From CAZKTF01 sp964555565 (GTDB lineage: Bacteria > Planctomycetota > JAJSAM01 > JAKLKS01), in the NCBI GenBank assembly GCA_964555565.1, contig CAZKTF010000039.1, forward strand, positions 1 to 19,971: DNA of 19,971 bases, given 5' to 3'. A model generated the notes under the pieces. The model made no database searches. It had not been told where the DNA came from and saw only the letters and a program-made list of their open reading frames with translations. The position numbers and the translations under genes were made by a program. How positions within the stretch are numbered: the stretch's first letter is position 1; the number at the start of each line of letters is the position of its first letter. This document shows positions 18,552 through 19,971 of the stretch, piece after piece.

Positions 18552-18616
18552 CCCACGCCCTCCGGCGGGTCCCCGCGACGTGGAAGGCGCGGGGCCCACC
18601 TCTCCAGGAGCCCACC

Positions 18617-19971
18617 ATGCTTCTCGGCCTCGTGCTCGGCATCTCGGTGCTGGGCCTCGTCGTCGCCGTCCTCCTCGCGCGGTGGGTCCTCGCGCAGGAC
18701 CAGGGCCCCGAGGGGATGCGGAAGATCTCGGCGGCCATCCGGTCCGGCGCCGAGGCCTTCCTCCGCCGGCAGAACGGGACCATCGTCAAGATCGCCGTCC
18801 CCCTGGCGATCCTCATCTACGTCCTGTACACCTTCGTCCGGACCCCGACCCGGTTCGACCCCACCTACGACGCGGCGACGAAGGACTTCCACACCGGGAC
18901 GCTCGCCCTCTGGACCACCGTCTCCTTCGTCCTCGGCGCCGCCTGCTCCCTCGTGGCGGGCTACGTGGGCATGTGGATCTCCATCCGGACCAACGTCCGG
19001 ACCGCGGCGAAGGCCCGCACGACGCTCAACGGGGCCCTCCAGACGGCCCTCCGGGGCGGCGCGGTCTCCGGGCTCCTCGTGGTGGCCATGTCCCTCCTCG
19101 GCGTGGGAGGCCTCTACGCCGTCGCCGGCGCCACGAACGCCACGGGCGGCGACGCGACGAAGATCCCCCTCCTCATCGCCGGCTACGGGTTCGGCGCCTC
19201 CCTGGTCGCCCTCTTCGCGCAGGTGGGCGGAGGCATCTACACCAAGGCCGCCGACGTGGGCGCCGACCTCGTCGGGAAGGTCGAGGCGGGCATCCCCGAG
19301 GACGACCCGCGCAACCCGGCGGTCATCGCGGACCTCGTGGGCGACAACGTGGGAGACTGCGCGGGCCGCGGCGCAGACCTCTTCGAGTCCACGGCCGCCG
19401 AGAACATCGGCGCCATGATCCTCGCCTCCTCGCTGGCGCTCCACGCCGGGGTCTCCGCCGAGGTCGCCGTCGGCGTGATGATGTTCCCGCTCGTCGCGCG
19501 CGCCTTCGGGATCGTCGCCTCGATCATCGGGCTCTTCTTCACGCGGATCCGCGAGGACCAGGACCCGATGGACGGGCTCAACCGGGGCTACTACGTGACC
19601 TCGGTCCTCGCCGCGGCGGGCTTCTTCGCCGCGTCCTGGTGGCTCCTCGGGCCCCTCGGCGGCGAGGCCCACCCGAACGCCTGGATCCGCTTCTTCTTCT
19701 GCGGCGTCATCGGGATCGCGACCTCCCAGGCGTTCGTCTACATCACCCAGTACTACACCGAGTCCAAGTACCGCCCGGTGCGGGAGATCGCGGAGGCGTC
19801 CCTCACCGGCCCCGCGACCAACATCATCGCGGGTATCGCCGTGGGCCTGGAGTGCGTGCTCGCCCCGGTCCTCGTGGTCTCCGCGGCCATCGTCGGGTCC
19901 TACCTCATCGGCGCCTCGGCGATGGACGGCGGCGGCCTCTTCGGGACCGCGGTGGCGACCATGGGGATGCT
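18617..19971 (+). CDS. hppA: Membrane-bound cation-pumping pyrophosphatase, 3' end outside the window
   Basis: Hydrolyses pyrophosphate in the membrane and pumps H+ and/or Na+. ATG 18617 follows CAGGAG by 6 nt; 451 codons are visible and the gene runs off the right edge. The first membrane helix is LLGLVLGISVLGLVVAVLLA. The substrate-binding signature DVGADLVGKVE lies at about residues 213-223, followed by DDPRNPAVIADLVGDNVGDC and AGRGADLFESTAAENIGAM, the conserved Asp-rich cytoplasmic loops that bind Mg-PPi. Many hydrophobic helices follow. The region that separates K+-dependent from K+-independent enzymes (GNTTA/K) is beyond the window, so ion specificity cannot be decided. It would salvage energy from pyrophosphate and support the membrane gradient. 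Confidence 0.95.
   Translation, partial: MLLGLVLGISVLGLVVAVLLARWVLAQDQGPEGMRKISAAIRSGAEAFLRRQNGTIVKIAVPLAILIYVLYTFVRTPTRFDPTYDAATKDFHTGTLALWTTVSFVLGAACSLVAGYVGMWISIRTNVRTAAKARTTLNGALQTALRGGAVSGLLVVAMSLLGVGGLYAVAGATNATGGDATKIPLLIAGYGFGASLVALFAQVGGGIYTKAADVGADLVGKVEAGIPEDDPRNPAVIADLVGDNVGDCAGRGADLFESTAAENIGAMILASSLALHAGVSAEVAVGVMMFPLVARAFGIVASIIGLFFTRIREDQDPMDGLNRGYYVTSVLAAAGFFAASWWLLGPLGGEAHPNAWIRFFFCGVIGIATSQAFVYITQYYTESKYRPVREIAEASLTGPATNIIAGIAVGLECVLAPVLVVSAAIVGSYLIGASAMDGGGLFGTAVATMGM

Overview
The window is very GC-rich bacterial DNA with dense, mostly single-gene transcription units, strong G/C preference at third codon positions, and several secreted proteins and lipoproteins (two lipobox signal peptides are clear). 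That implies a cell envelope with periplasmic and lipoprotein compartments. The gene types (a YHS/TRASH-like Cys-rich lipoprotein, a DUF3568-type lipoprotein, a Gly-rich SbsA-like surface lipoprotein, an H+/Na+ pyrophosphatase, a bacilliredoxin) suit an uncultured high-GC Gram-negative-type lineage. Planctomycetota is my best guess, but the sequence alone does not prove it.

Layout: a TPR protein entering from the left edge (2-2068); a 600-bp gap with hairpin repeats and a likely promoter; a large Gly-rich lipoprotein (2668-5274) with a textbook terminator; a YihY/BrkB membrane protein (5544-6503); selB on the minus strand (6792-8738); recJ (9052-10872); a DedA membrane protein (11048-11740); a CoA-binding protein (minus, 11852-12286); an M28 metallopeptidase with PDZ domains (12353-14524); a minus-strand group of a BNR-repeat protein, a MoaD/ThiS-like protein and a secreted thioredoxin-fold protein (14525-16991); two small lipoproteins (17126-17446, 17542-17931); a bacilliredoxin (minus, 17935-18360); and hppA (18617 to the right edge).

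Main discovery: the thioredoxin-fold gene at 14525-15511 is interrupted by an in-frame TGA exactly at the first position of its CxxC-type active site, giving U-S-R-C. Sixteen nucleotides after the TGA comes the loop of a 7-bp GC hairpin that fits the bacterial SECIS pattern. The same window encodes SelB, the elongation factor that delivers selenocysteine. I therefore read it as a 328-residue selenoprotein that automatic gene calling would split or truncate.

Second discovery: six intergenic regions carry 22 exact copies of GGTCWGACC (plus one degenerate copy). They are paired as feet of imperfect palindromes whose inner stems belong to at least four unrelated sequence families. Every intact element keeps one T-G (G-U) wobble at the same position, which gives the element a polarity. 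These elements supply the actual TGA stop codons of the BrkB and selB genes. A 97-bp near-perfect inverted repeat and a second pair of related elements flank selB. No transposase is present, so a trans-acting REP/RAYT-like system is one explanation.

Promoter-like TANNNT hexamers precede many genes. At selB and the CoA-binding gene the hexamer sits 7 nt before the start codon, as expected of leaderless mRNAs.
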